Of a stretch of DNA of 37,096 nucleotides, positions 16,486 through 25,111 are shown piece by piece. Numbering within the stretch: the stretch's first letter is position 1; the number at the start of each line of letters is the position of its first letter. Under the pieces are notes generated by a model. The model was given only the letters and a program-made list of their open reading frames with translations, was not told where the DNA came from and ran no database searches. Position numbers and translations under genes: made by a program. The DNA comes from an uncultured Prevotellamassilia sp. (GTDB lineage Bacteria; Bacteroidota; Bacteroidia; Bacteroidales; Bacteroidaceae), in contig CAKQOG010000025.1 in assembly GCA_934255485.1 (NCBI GenBank), positions 1-37,096 on the forward strand. The letters run 5' to 3'.

Positions 16486-16538
16486 GGCATAAGCCATTAG
16501 CAGGATTCTTCACTTGAGGGGTCCTGCTTTCTTATGCC
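16486..16538. repeat. Nested hairpin
   Basis: Outer stem GGCATAAG (16486-16493) with CTTATGCC (16531-16538), inner stem AGCAGGA with TCCTGCT (16522-16528). It borders the transposase tail and may be its element end or terminator. Confidence 0.45.
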
Positions 16539-16770
16539 ATGAGTTGCTGCCAATACCAAGAAAAAACCACTAATGAGTCGCTTGCGACTCATCTCCGTCA
16601 TACCGCTATGTACGTTCAGCCTTTTCTTCAGATTGGTAAAAGTTCCCTCTATCTTGTTGTTCGTATTTGGCATGCCTTCACAATTTTCTTGTTGAAACGT
16701 AAAGAGGTATGGCATATAGAAATCCAAACTGTGCATCGCAGAACGTAAGCGCTTGTGAGTATAGCTTTTT
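16497..16770 (-). pseudogene. C-terminal fragment of a transposase
   Basis: The minus strand reads KSYTHKRLRSAMHSLDFYMPYLFTF...GMPNTNNKIEGTFTNLKKRLNVHSGM...RKRLISGFFL. The GMPNTNNKIEG and LKKRLNVHSGM blocks match the ends of transposases of the IS256/MULE-like group, where a Glu after TN is the last catalytic residue. The family name is uncertain. The 5' part is missing beyond 16770, where a short palindrome begins. Confidence 0.65.
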
Positions 16771-16972
16771 TTGACCTATAGGTCGAGATTGCCAAAAGAA
16801 TTATTGAAAGGTAAATATCAGCCAGCCGAACGTATTTCACAACCATTGTCAGACAAACTCATGAATATATTTATCGCTCATCAGTATTTAACGCAATATT
16901 AACGAATTGTGTGATAATTAATGTATTTCGATAAACATAGTTAGGATATACAAATAGTTTTAATGTTATTAT

Positions 16973-17046
16973 CCGCTAAACATGCAATCCCTACTTCCAA
17001 TTCATTGCAATTCATGAATATGGAGTAGGGATTGTATGTTTAGTGG
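16973..17046 (-). terminator. Long hairpin after lutC
   Basis: Bases 16973-16995 pair with 17024-17046 at 21 of 23 positions around a 28-base loop. It starts 29 bases after the lutC stop on the minus strand. T richness after the stem is poor, so it is only a probable terminator. Confidence 0.5.
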
Positions 17047-17074
17047 ATGGTAATTATTATAGAAATATATTACA

Positions 17075-17686
17075 TTATATCAGTACGACCGTAACCTCTT
17101 TGGCACCATGGGCGCCAAAGACTAAGGCTTGCTCAATGTCGGCGGTTTTTGAAGGTCCTGATATAAAGCAAGCAAAAGGTACATCGCTTTTATTGGCAAT
17201 GCGGCTATATGCCTCGTGCATATTGTTTACTACATCTGTTTTATGCAACACAATTACAAGCGCTTCAGCAATAAAGTAGATGGCACGATAACGTACTTGT
17301 TGCTCTATCCAACAGCAAGCATTCTCTGCTACACCTACTTGACTTTCAATGATAGCAACATCGGTACCATTGAGTTGCGCTGGTTCGTCGGCATCGTCGG
17401 GGTTGAACACTTTTCCAGGTAATGCCTCTGCTCCCGAAAGCGTGGAGATGGTATTGGCTACACGTTGCACCTTGGGATATAGACGTGCCACGACATCGCC
17501 AACTGTCTCATTCTCTTTCAGCACTATGGCGCGACCACCAGCTTGCTCCAAATGCTTGGAAAAGGCTGCAATGGGGTCGGCATAAGTTAGTGCCTCGTGC
17601 TCAAGCGGCTTAAGGTCGGGGTAAGTAAACTTTTCTGTGGTATGACGGCGTATTGAGGATAATATGGTTGTTTTGCTACTCATCAT
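17075..17686 (-). CDS. lutC: Lactate utilisation protein C
   Basis: A 203-residue LUD-domain protein, third part of the LutABC complex that oxidises L-lactate to pyruvate in the cytoplasm. Features are the SSIRRHT start, TDVAIIESQVGVAENA (normally T-x-A-x-A-E-x-G-T) and FISGPSKTADIEQALVFGAHGAKEVTVVLI at the end. The conserved GPSKTADIE is the best mark of the family. It follows lutB after 30 bases on the same strand. Confidence 0.88.
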   Translation of the reverse strand: MMSSKTTILSSIRRHTTEKFTYPDLKPLEHEALTYADPIAAFSKHLEQAGGRAIVLKENETVGDVVARLYPKVQRVANTISTLSGAEALPGKVFNPDDADEPAQLNGTDVAIIESQVGVAENACCWIEQQVRYRAIYFIAEALVIVLHKTDVVNNMHEAYSRIANKSDVPFACFISGPSKTADIEQALVFGAHGAKEVTVVLI

Positions 17687-17716
17687 TATATGACTTATTT
17701 TTGTGTGTTCATGGGT

Positions 17717-19099
17717 TTAACCCTTCTTTTGCTCTTGTTCTTCGTGAAGCATATCCTCAAAGGTCTTTCCTGAGAACTTTGGCATTTCGCGCTCTGCTCC
17801 CCATGCATTGAGAGCATTCTCTATGGTGAAATGGGGTAGGTGATTAGCAATAGGTGCAAAGCGCAATGCAGTGTGGTAGAGTCCGATATGCTCAAAAAGA
17901 ACTTTCATGCCTTGCGACATAAGGTGTTTGCCTTTATTCTCAATGCCAAGTGCTTCTAACTTCTGTCGCCAACGATATATTTGATCAGAAAGGTCTACCT
18001 TGGCAGGGCAAACATTTTGGCACGAGTAACAAAGTGAACAAGCCGACACATTGTCTTTATATTTATAGGGATTGGCCATCATGCCTAGGTTGATACCTAT
18101 TGGTCCGGGTATGAAGTAGGTGTAAGAGTATCCGCCCGACCGACGGTAAACGGGACATGTATTCATGCAAGCACCGCATCGCAAGCAATTGAGTAATCGG
18201 CGGTGCTCAGGATTAGAAAGAATTTCGCTGCGGCCATTGTCTACAATGATAATATGCAACTCGCCACCCTTGCGCGGACTGCGATAGTGTGAGGTATAGG
18301 TGGTAGAAGGCTGTCCTGTGGCTGAACGTGCTAATAGGCGGGTAAAAACGCCAAGCGCCTCACGGTTGGGTACAATTTTTTCGATACCAAATGCAGTTAT
18401 TTGCAGACGACCAGTGTTGAGTGATGTGCCCATGTCCGCATTACCCTCGTTGGTACATACCACACACTCACCCGTATCTGCTACGGCAAAGTTGGCTCCC
18501 GTCATTGAAGCTTCGGCATGCAAAAACTTCTGTCTTAAGTTGCGACGAGCCACATGTGTTAGGTATGTTTGGTCGTAGTTGCCAGGTTCGCATCCCTCCA
18601 TTTCGCGTGCAAAGAGGTCGCCAATCTCTTCTTTTTTTACAGCAATAGCAGGCATCACAATGTGTACGGGCTTGCGATGAAGCATTTGTAAGATACGTTC
18701 GCCAAGGTCGCTTTCGAGTACTTCAATGCCTTTGCTCTCGAGGTAGGGATTTAGCTCACATTCCTCAGAGAGCATTGATTTACTCTTGATTAAGTGCTTT
18801 ACATTGTGGCTCTTAAGTATCTGTTCTACGGTTTGGCGATATTCTTCAGCATCTTTTGCCCAATGCACAATAGCTCCATTACGTTGGGCATTTTTTTCAA
18901 ATTGTAAGAGCAATTCTTCGAGATGAGAGTTGCTATAAAACTTTAGTTGCGATGCCATTTCGCGAAGCGTCTCCCATTCAGGTACGTCGTGAGCCATGCG
19001 ATCGCGCTTTTCGCGCACCATCCACAAGGTCTTGTCGTGCCATGCGGTTTGCTTCTGGTCTTTCAAAAAAACTTTTGCTAATTTTGCGTGCTTAGACAT
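17717..19099 (-). CDS. lutB: Lactate utilisation iron-sulfur protein B
   Basis: A 460-residue LutB/YkgF protein: an LUD domain followed by two 4Fe-4S motifs, Cys305-308-311-315 (CLRCGACMNTCP) and Cys354-357-360-364 (CSLCYSCQNVCP). It would pass electrons within the LutABC lactate oxidase. The start overlaps the end of lutA by 8 bases, showing coupling. The LUD part has NFAVADTGECVVCTNEGNAD, typical of the family. Confidence 0.93.
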   Translation of the reverse strand: MSKHAKLAKVFLKDQKQTAWHDKTLWMVREKRDRMAHDVPEWETLREMASQLKFYSNSHLEELLLQFEKNAQRNGAIVHWAKDAEEYRQTVEQILKSHNVKHLIKSKSMLSEECELNPYLESKGIEVLESDLGERILQMLHRKPVHIVMPAIAVKKEEIGDLFAREMEGCEPGNYDQTYLTHVARRNLRQKFLHAEASMTGANFAVADTGECVVCTNEGNADMGTSLNTGRLQITAFGIEKIVPNREALGVFTRLLARSATGQPSTTYTSHYRSPRKGGELHIIIVDNGRSEILSNPEHRRLLNCLRCGACMNTCPVYRRSGGYSYTYFIPGPIGINLGMMANPYKYKDNVSACSLCYSCQNVCPAKVDLSDQIYRWRQKLEALGIENKGKHLMSQGMKVLFEHIGLYHTALRFAPIANHLPHFTIENALNAWGAEREMPKFSGKTFEDMLHEEQEQKKG

Positions 19100-19823
19100 T
19101 TCCTGATAGAATTTGTGCTATATGAAGTGTTTTGATATTGAGTTTTTCGCGGGCAATAATGCCATTTTGATGCATTAAGCATGAGCAGTCAGCACCTACA
19201 ATATACTCGGCACCAGTGGCAATATGGCGCATCACTTTGTCGCGTCCCATTTGGCCAGAAACGGCATGTTCTTCAACGGCAAACATACCTCCAAAACCGC
19301 AACATTCATCGCGGCGTTCGGGTTCAACAATCTCTATATCCTTGACAAGCGAAAGCAAATTGCGCAACTTATTGTAGTAAGGCACATTGCGCTCACTTGG
19401 CGATGAAAGTCCTAATAGACGCACACCATGGCAACTATTCTGAATACTTACCTTGTGTGGAAAACTTACTGATAAAGATGTAGGTTTTATAATATCATGA
19501 ATGAACTCACAAATTTCGTAAACGTGCCTTGACGACTCGCATTTGTGAGGAGTCAAATGCTGATAGTGATCGCGCACAAACGATACGCACGATGCCGATG
19601 GTCCCACCACATAGTCGTAACCAGCAAAAACATCTTCAAAATGTTCTGCTAAGTTCTTAGCTTCATCTTCAAAGCCAGCGTTGCCCATTGGTTGCCCACA
19701 GCAGGTTTGCTTTTCGGGATATACTACATCAACGCCCAATTGTTGCAACAAGTGGAGCGATGCCATACCTACCTTAGGAAAAACGGCATTGACGTAGCAA
19801 GGAATAAATAATGCAACTTGCAT
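19092..19823 (-). CDS. lutA: Lactate utilisation protein A (CCG-domain)
   Basis: A 243-residue protein with two cysteine-rich CCG domains: TCCGQPMGNAGF (Cys41-42) and ECCGFGG (Cys174-175), as in LutA/YkgE and the heterodisulfide reductase B-type subunits. It is the first gene of lutABC, which gives a route for lactate use independent of Ldh. The length fits the family. No consensus promoter could be found in 19824-20000; upstream lies an IS982 fragment. Confidence 0.93.
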   Translation of the reverse strand: MQVALFIPCYVNAVFPKVGMASLHLLQQLGVDVVYPEKQTCCGQPMGNAGFEDEAKNLAEHFEDVFAGYDYVVGPSASCVSFVRDHYQHLTPHKCESSRHVYEICEFIHDIIKPTSLSVSFPHKVSIQNSCHGVRLLGLSSPSERNVPYYNKLRNLLSLVKDIEIVEPERRDECCGFGGMFAVEEHAVSGQMGRDKVMRHIATGAEYIVGADCSCLMHQNGIIAREKLNIKTLHIAQILSGNV

Positions 19824-20022
19824 GTTGATTTCTTAAAATATGTTTGTTAAGTGCTAAGTAGTTCTATATTGCTTATGTTTTAAGCAAGCTGTTTTTATGA
19901 TTGTTTATCGAACTACAAAATTACTTATTTGTTTGGTTTAATTATTCTTTAATAAAGTTTTTTTTAGTGCTCTTGTTGTTTCGCAATGTCAGAATTTTAG
20001 CCTACAGATTTTTCAGTATTAC

Positions 20023-20100
20023 TTATTTAACAAATTCTGTGGGCATACGCTTGTTTATGCCAAGTATTTTGATGAATTTTGTATAAACGCTATACTTACC
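20023..20100 (-). pseudogene. N-terminal scrap of an IS982-type transposase
   Basis: The minus strand reads SVYTKFIKILGINKRMPTEF and VK before a stop, like MYNLYTKLVKILEVCKQF at 5205. The DNA 20061-20087 matches 5169-5195 at 25 of 27 bases. It occupies the space between lutA and priA; no ends or target duplication were found. Confidence 0.6.
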
Positions 20101-20121
20101 AACAGAAAATAAAAGCATTAT

Positions 20122-22674
20122 ATGTCACTCCCTTTGTCCAACACTCCTCGTACCACAGATTTGTCACTTGATAAATCATCACTCTATGTGTCTGTATTAC
20201 TACCTCTTGCTGTTCAAGGGTTATTTACCTATCTTTTGCCAACAGAATTTGCCGATAGGGTAGAGGTGGGTATGCGTGTTGTTGTACAATTTGGTGCTAA
20301 ACGCTATTATACGGGTATAGTGATGGACGTTTTGAACGAATTGCCTACAGAAGCACAACAGTCAAAACTCAAATCAGTGGTAGATGTGGTGGACAAGAAG
20401 CCACTTTTACTTCCTTCGCAATTGCGCTTGTGGCAATGGATGGCACGCTACTACATGTGTACTGAGGGAGAGGTGATGAAAGCCGCATTACCTTCGGGGC
20501 TGAAGATAGAAAGCGAAACTGTAGTGTTGAGAAATGCTGATTTCTTGCTCGAAAAAGAACAACTAAATGATACGGAGCTGCAAATTTTTTCGTTGCTTGA
20601 TGATGATAAAGGACACACCATCATGGCAATAGAAAAAGTCATGGGGCGAACAAATTTGCTACGTCACGTGCGCAAACTTATAACTTGTGGCGCACTGATA
20701 GTGAAAGAGAGCGTAAGCCAAAGTTATAAGCCTAAAACAGGTGTATATATAAAGCTAAGTGAACAACTTTTTGCAGAAGAAAAACTTAACCAAACTTTTG
20801 CAGAACTGAAGCGTGCTAAGCAACAAGAGGCTTTGCTCTTGCGCTATTTGCAACTCTCTAACACGGCTACAGCTTTAACTTTGAACAACCCTCAATTGGT
20901 GCAACCAGTGAGTAGAGCGCAGTTATGTAGCGAAAGCGCTAATGCCACATCTGTACTTGCAGCTTTATGTAAACGTGGGGTGCTCGAAGCATATAAACGT
21001 GAAGAAAGTCGTTTGCATTCATTCTCCGAAGCGGATGTTGTCTGCTCAGAAAAACTCGGTAAACCACTTAACACTGAGCAACAACAAGCATTCGACAACA
21101 TTTGCTGTGCGTTTAACCAAAAGGAGGTTTGTTTGCTACGTGGTGTAACTTCGAGTGGAAAAACCGAGGTGTATATTCAGCTTATCCAAAAAATGCTGAA
21201 AGAGGGTAAGCAAGTGCTTTATTTAGTACCCGAAATAGCACTTACCACACAACTCACTACACGCTTGCAGCGCGTATTTGGTAACATGATGGGGGTTTAT
21301 CACTCAAAGTTTCCCGATGCACAACGAGTAGAATTGTGGCAACGACAATTGTCGGATATGCCTTATCCGCTCATATTGGGTGTGCGTTCGTCAGTGTTCT
21401 TGCCTTTTAAACATTTGGGGCTTGTAATCATTGATGAGGAGCATGAAACAAGTTACAAACAGCAAGACCCTGCACCACGATATCATGCACGCGATACAGC
21501 CATTATATTAGCCCATCAGCAGGGAGCACACGTATTGTTGGGCACTGCCACTCCATCGCTCGAAAGTTATCGCAATGCTTTGCAAAAAAAATATGGATTG
21601 GTAGAAATGATGCACCGCTATGGTGATGTGTTGCTTCCCGAGATAGTGGTGGAAGATGTTAAGGAGTTGAAGCGAAAAAAGTTGATGAAAACACCTTTTT
21701 CACCTCGTCTTACTGATGAGGTACATAAGGCCTTGAAAGAGGGAGAACAAGCTATTTTATTCCAAAATCGTCGTGGCTATTCGCCTGTGCTTGAATGTCG
21801 TACCTGTGGTTGGACACCGCGTTGTACACGTTGCGATGTGAGTCTCACGTTTCATCAACGGCTTGGAAAACTTGTTTGTCACTATTGTGGGGCGCAATAT
21901 AATATACCGCAGCAGTGTCCTAACTGTGGCGATACTGAGTTGCGTGATCGTGGATATGGAACAGAGAAGATTGAAGCGGCTGCTCAGAGCATATTCTCCG
22001 AGGCACACACAGAACGCATGGATCTTGATACAACGCGTTCGCGTACAGCTTATGAACGTATTATCAGTCGTTTTGCCAAAGGCGAAACGAATTTGCTCAT
22101 AGGTACGCAAATGGTTACAAAAGGACTCGACTTTGACCATGTTAGAGTGGTGGGCATACTCAATGCCGACCAAATGCTCAGTGTGGCAGACTTTAGAGCT
22201 TACGAGCGCGCCTATCAGATGATGAGTCAAGTGGCGGGTCGTGCTGGCAGAAGGGGCAAACAAGGACTGGTGGTGCTGCAAACCCGTCAGCCCGATAACC
22301 CAATTATATCACAAGTGGTTAGTGGAGATTATCGTGCCATGTATGATATGCAAATAGCCGAACGCGAAGCGTTCAACTATCCACCTATTTGTAAATTGAT
22401 AACTGTGTATATCAAGCATCGTAACAACGATGTAGTAGAGCATGCAGCTTTACATTATGCAGCCTTGCTACGTTCGCACTTTGGTGCTAATTTGTTGGGA
22501 CCCGACACGCCTGTTGTAAGTCGTGTGCAGCTACAATACATCCGTAAGATTATGCTGAAAGTTCCCTCTCAGTATTCTGTTGCGCAAGTAAGAAGCATGT
22601 TGCTGCAAGCTCGCACTATGGTACAGACCTACGCTGTATACAAAGGCGTTACCATCTATTTTGATGTAGATTAA
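20122..22674 (+). CDS. priA: Primosomal protein N' (replication restart helicase)
   Basis: An 850-residue 3'-5' superfamily 2 helicase that reloads the replisome at stalled forks. The N-terminal DNA-binding domain begins YVSVLLPLAVQGLFTYLLP. Walker A (GVTSSGKTEVY) is near residue 341-351, the DEEH box (IIDEEHETSYKQQDP) near 437, and the zinc region has eight cysteines (CRTCGWTPRCTRC, CHYCG, CPNCGD) at about 560-605. Motif VI QVAGRAGR follows. The N-terminal 20 residues are longer than usual, but no better start is visible. The upstream 120 bases hold an IS982 scrap. Confidence 0.95.
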   Translation: MSLPLSNTPRTTDLSLDKSSLYVSVLLPLAVQGLFTYLLPTEFADRVEVGMRVVVQFGAKRYYTGIVMDVLNELPTEAQQSKLKSVVDVVDKKPLLLPSQLRLWQWMARYYMCTEGEVMKAALPSGLKIESETVVLRNADFLLEKEQLNDTELQIFSLLDDDKGHTIMAIEKVMGRTNLLRHVRKLITCGALIVKESVSQSYKPKTGVYIKLSEQLFAEEKLNQTFAELKRAKQQEALLLRYLQLSNTATALTLNNPQLVQPVSRAQLCSESANATSVLAALCKRGVLEAYKREESRLHSFSEADVVCSEKLGKPLNTEQQQAFDNICCAFNQKEVCLLRGVTSSGKTEVYIQLIQKMLKEGKQVLYLVPEIALTTQLTTRLQRVFGNMMGVYHSKFPDAQRVELWQRQLSDMPYPLILGVRSSVFLPFKHLGLVIIDEEHETSYKQQDPAPRYHARDTAIILAHQQGAHVLLGTATPSLESYRNALQKKYGLVEMMHRYGDVLLPEIVVEDVKELKRKKLMKTPFSPRLTDEVHKALKEGEQAILFQNRRGYSPVLECRTCGWTPRCTRCDVSLTFHQRLGKLVCHYCGAQYNIPQQCPNCGDTELRDRGYGTEKIEAAAQSIFSEAHTERMDLDTTRSRTAYERIISRFAKGETNLLIGTQMVTKGLDFDHVRVVGILNADQMLSVADFRAYERAYQMMSQVAGRAGRRGKQGLVVLQTRQPDNPIISQVVSGDYRAMYDMQIAEREAFNYPPICKLITVYIKHRNNDVVEHAALHYAALLRSHFGANLLGPDTPVVSRVQLQYIRKIMLKVPSQYSVAQVRSMLLQARTMVQTYAVYKGVTIYFDVD

Positions 22675-22707
22675 TAAATTTAATGTCAGATAGTGTTGGT
22701 CAAATAT

Positions 22708-22747
22708 AAAGAAAAGTGTGTTGGCATTGGCTAACACACTTTTCTTT
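22708..22747. terminator. Bidirectional terminator between priA and the sulfatase gene
   Basis: AAAGAAAAGTGTGTT (22708-22722) is an exact complement of 22733-22747, with A and T runs on the outer sides, so it works for both converging genes. Confidence 0.85.
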
Positions 22748-22748
22748 A

Positions 22749-24263
22749 TTATTTACCACCTCTCACTTTTCCTAAAAGTTTTTGTAGATTTTTTAAAACC
22801 TTGGGGTGTTGAGCAGAAATGTCGGTTTGCTCGTATGCAGATTTAGAAAGGTCAAAAAGTTGAGGCGTAGCACGATAGCCCGTTTCTATCTTTGGCCCCC
22901 ATGTTATCATAGGACCACCATTTGAGGGTGAAATGTATTTGTAATGTTGTGTGCGAAGCGTGAGGCTGCGGTTGGCAGCCATGCTTATGGCATAGTCACG
23001 TGGGCACTCATCGCGTCCCAACCATGTAGAAAGGTGGTCTTGACTATCGGGTATATCCCCCGCTTGGGGCTTTGTTCCTACCAATGCAGAAAGTGATGCA
23101 GGAGCATCTATCAGTGAGCAAAGGGCGGTATTTACTTCGCCTGCAACAGCTCCATTGGGCCAATAAACAATAAATGGCACTGCCGATCCTGCCTCAAAAG
23201 CACTATACTTACCACCACGGAAAGGACCACCAGGTTTGTGATCTCCGCAGAGTTCTTCGGCTCGGTCTTGGTATCCATCATCAAGTACGGGGCCGTTATC
23301 GCTTGTGATGATAATAAGCGTGTTTTTATCTATATTACGTTCGCGCAAGGCTTTACACAACTGATTAACGGTCCAATCAAATTGCATGATAGCTTCGCCA
23401 CGCAATCCCATTGGGCTTTTACCTCTAAAGCGTTCATTTGGCATGCGAGGCACATGCACATCGTTGGTGCAAAGGTACATAAAGAAAGGATTGGCACGAT
23501 GTGAGTCAATAAATCCAATGGCATGGCTTACAATGCTATCGGCTATATCCTCGTCGCGCCATAGTGCTTTGCCACCTCCCTTCATAAATCCTATGCGTGA
23601 GATGCCATTAACAATGCTCATGTCGTGTCCGTGGCTGGGCTTGAGTTTGGTAAGTAGTTCAGGGTTACTTTTTCCTGTAGGCTCTCCTGCAAAGTTTTGG
23701 CGGTAGCTTACGCTGATAGGGGCCGAAGCATCGTAATCAGCTACATGACCGTTTTCGATATACACACATGGAACGCGATCGGCGGTGGCTGCCATTATAT
23801 AGTGATAGTCAAATCCTAAATCGCGTGGTGTTTCGTCAAGTTCGCCATTCCAATCTTGTTGTGCTGTATGACTACCAAGTCCTAAATGCCATTTGCCTAT
23901 AGCTGCAGTAGAATAACCAGCACGGTGCATAAGGTCGGCTATGGTGGTTTGTTGCGGTTTGATAATCATACCAGCATTGCCTGCAGCCACATCGGTGCCA
24001 GGTCTGCGAAAAGGATATTCGCCCGTCAATAGCGAATAGCGCGAAGGGGTGGATGTAGAAGCACAAGCATGCATATTGGTGAAGCGTACGCCGTTGTTGG
24101 CTAAACTATCCACTGTAGGGGTATTCACCCTATGGGCACCATAGCATGAAAGGTCGCCATATCCCAAGTCATCGGCAACGAGTAAAATTATATTGGGCTT
24201 TTGTTGTTGTGCTGCCAAACATAAAGGCAGTAGTGCTAAAAGCGACATGAGACTTCTCTGCAT
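22749..24263 (-). CDS. Exported sulfatase, serine type
   Basis: A 504-residue alkaline-phosphatase-superfamily sulfatase (S1 type) that would remove sulfate esters, probably from host or diet glycans. A signal peptide (MQRSLMSLLALLPLCLA) precedes KPNIILLVADDLGYGDLSCYG, the metal site. The activation motif is STPSRYSLLTG with Ser71 in place of the Cys used in aerobic systems; it must become formylglycine. IGKWHLG and TSDNGP are further metal and active-site blocks. The likely activating enzyme is at 29639-30874. The substrate cannot be told. The gene is divergent from pyrE, each with its own -7 box. Confidence 0.92.
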   Translation of the reverse strand: MQRSLMSLLALLPLCLAAQQQKPNIILLVADDLGYGDLSCYGAHRVNTPTVDSLANNGVRFTNMHACASTSTPSRYSLLTGEYPFRRPGTDVAAGNAGMIIKPQQTTIADLMHRAGYSTAAIGKWHLGLGSHTAQQDWNGELDETPRDLGFDYHYIMAATADRVPCVYIENGHVADYDASAPISVSYRQNFAGEPTGKSNPELLTKLKPSHGHDMSIVNGISRIGFMKGGGKALWRDEDIADSIVSHAIGFIDSHRANPFFMYLCTNDVHVPRMPNERFRGKSPMGLRGEAIMQFDWTVNQLCKALRERNIDKNTLIIITSDNGPVLDDGYQDRAEELCGDHKPGGPFRGGKYSAFEAGSAVPFIVYWPNGAVAGEVNTALCSLIDAPASLSALVGTKPQAGDIPDSQDHLSTWLGRDECPRDYAISMAANRSLTLRTQHYKYISPSNGGPMITWGPKIETGYRATPQLFDLSKSAYEQTDISAQHPKVLKNLQKLLGKVRGGK

Positions 24264-24294
24264 AGTTTTCGTAATTTATTAGAATTGTTTTGAA

Positions 24295-24302
24295 CAAAAG
24301 TA
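24295..24302 (-). promoter_or_regulatory. Probable -7 box for the sulfatase gene
   Basis: TACTTTTG on the minus strand, 31 bases before the ATG at 24263. No TTTG at the -33 distance. Confidence 0.5.
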
Positions 24303-24344
24303 CAAATAAACTTAAAAGTAATGGTAAGGCTCAATAAGAAATTG

Positions 24345-24352
24345 TACTTTTG
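24345..24352 (+). promoter_or_regulatory. Probable -7 box for pyrE
   Basis: TACTTTTG, 28 bases before the pyrE ATG at 24381. It lies inside the upstream open frame, which supports 24381 and not 24321 as start. No good -33 box. Confidence 0.55.
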
Positions 24353-24380
24353 TAGAGATAAATTACTTAATACAGAAAGC

Positions 24381-25013
24381 ATGAGTACTCTTGAAAACAT
24401 TTTTGCACAGAAATTGCTTAACGTTAAAGCTATCAAGTTGCAACCCGAACAACCTTTTACATGGGCAAGTGGTTGGAAATCTCCCTTCTATTGCGACAAC
24501 CGCAAGACATTGGCATTTCCTGCTTTGCGTAGTTTTGTAAAGTTAGAAATTAGTCGCATTATTGCCGAAAAATATCCAGAGGCTGAAGCCATAGCAGGTG
24601 TGGCAACTGGTGCCATTGCTCAAGGTGCATTGGTGGCAGATTCATTAGGCTTACCTTTTGCTTACGTGCGTTCAAAACCCAAAGATCATGGTATGACCAA
24701 CCTTATTGAGGGCGATTTGCAAAAGGGTATGAAGGTGGTTGTGGTAGAAGATCTTATCTCTACTGGTGGCAGTAGCCTTAAAGCTGTTGAAGCATTGCGC
24801 CAGCATGGTTGCGAAGTTATCGGTATGGTGGCAAGCTACACTTATGGTTTCCCCGTTGCAGAAGAAGCCTTCAAGCAAGCACAAGTAGAACTTACAACTC
24901 TTACTAACTACGAGGCTGTAGTTGAGGTTGCATTGCAAACAGGATATATAAAACAAGAACATGTAGAACTTTTGCATCAATGGCGTGCAAACCCAAGCGA
25001 ATGGGGTAAATAA
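24381..25013 (+). CDS. pyrE: Orotate phosphoribosyltransferase
   Basis: A 210-residue enzyme of pyrimidine synthesis that joins orotate to PRPP to form OMP. It shows FTWASGWKSPFYCDNR near residue 26, GVATGAIAQGALVAD, YVRSKPKDHG, and the PRPP loop VVVVEDLISTGGS at 119-131. The start at 24381 (MSTLENIF) is preferred: the frame is open upstream to 24321 but that part overlaps the -7 box. A terminator follows at 25040. Confidence 0.95.
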   Translation: MSTLENIFAQKLLNVKAIKLQPEQPFTWASGWKSPFYCDNRKTLAFPALRSFVKLEISRIIAEKYPEAEAIAGVATGAIAQGALVADSLGLPFAYVRSKPKDHGMTNLIEGDLQKGMKVVVVEDLISTGGSSLKAVEALRQHGCEVIGMVASYTYGFPVAEEAFKQAQVELTTLTNYEAVVEVALQTGYIKQEHVELLHQWRANPSEWGK

Positions 25014-25039
25014 GCGCTATTTATTAGTATTTGAGTATG

Positions 25040-25083
25040 AGCCAACACAAAAGTGAAAACAATTTAATTTTGTGTTGGCTTTT
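25040..25083 (+). terminator. Terminator after pyrE
   Basis: AGCCAACACAAAA (25040-25052) is an exact complement of 25068-25080, followed by TTT. Confidence 0.85.
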
Positions 25084-25111
25084 CAATATATGCTTTATTA
25101 TCTCTTTATAA

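Larger units (their letters stand above)
16200..17074. other. Gene-free stretch of palindromes and transposase debris
   Basis: It holds relatives of the 10858 repeat (16200-16250, 16330-16380), a perfect 21-bp palindrome (16271-16318), a 13-bp inverted repeat (16382-16474), a nested hairpin (16486-16538), a transposase tail (16497-16770), the palindrome GACCTATAGGTC (16773-16784), and the long hairpin after lutC (16973-17046). Nothing is recognised in 16785-16972. Confidence 0.7.

Noticed and set aside
16539..16846. Short plus- and minus-strand frames in the repeat region
   Set aside because: They are the antisense and shifted frames of the transposase tail.
19901..20086. Small plus-strand gene between lutA and priA
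   Set aside because: It has no ribosome site or similarity and overlaps the minus-strand IS982 scrap.
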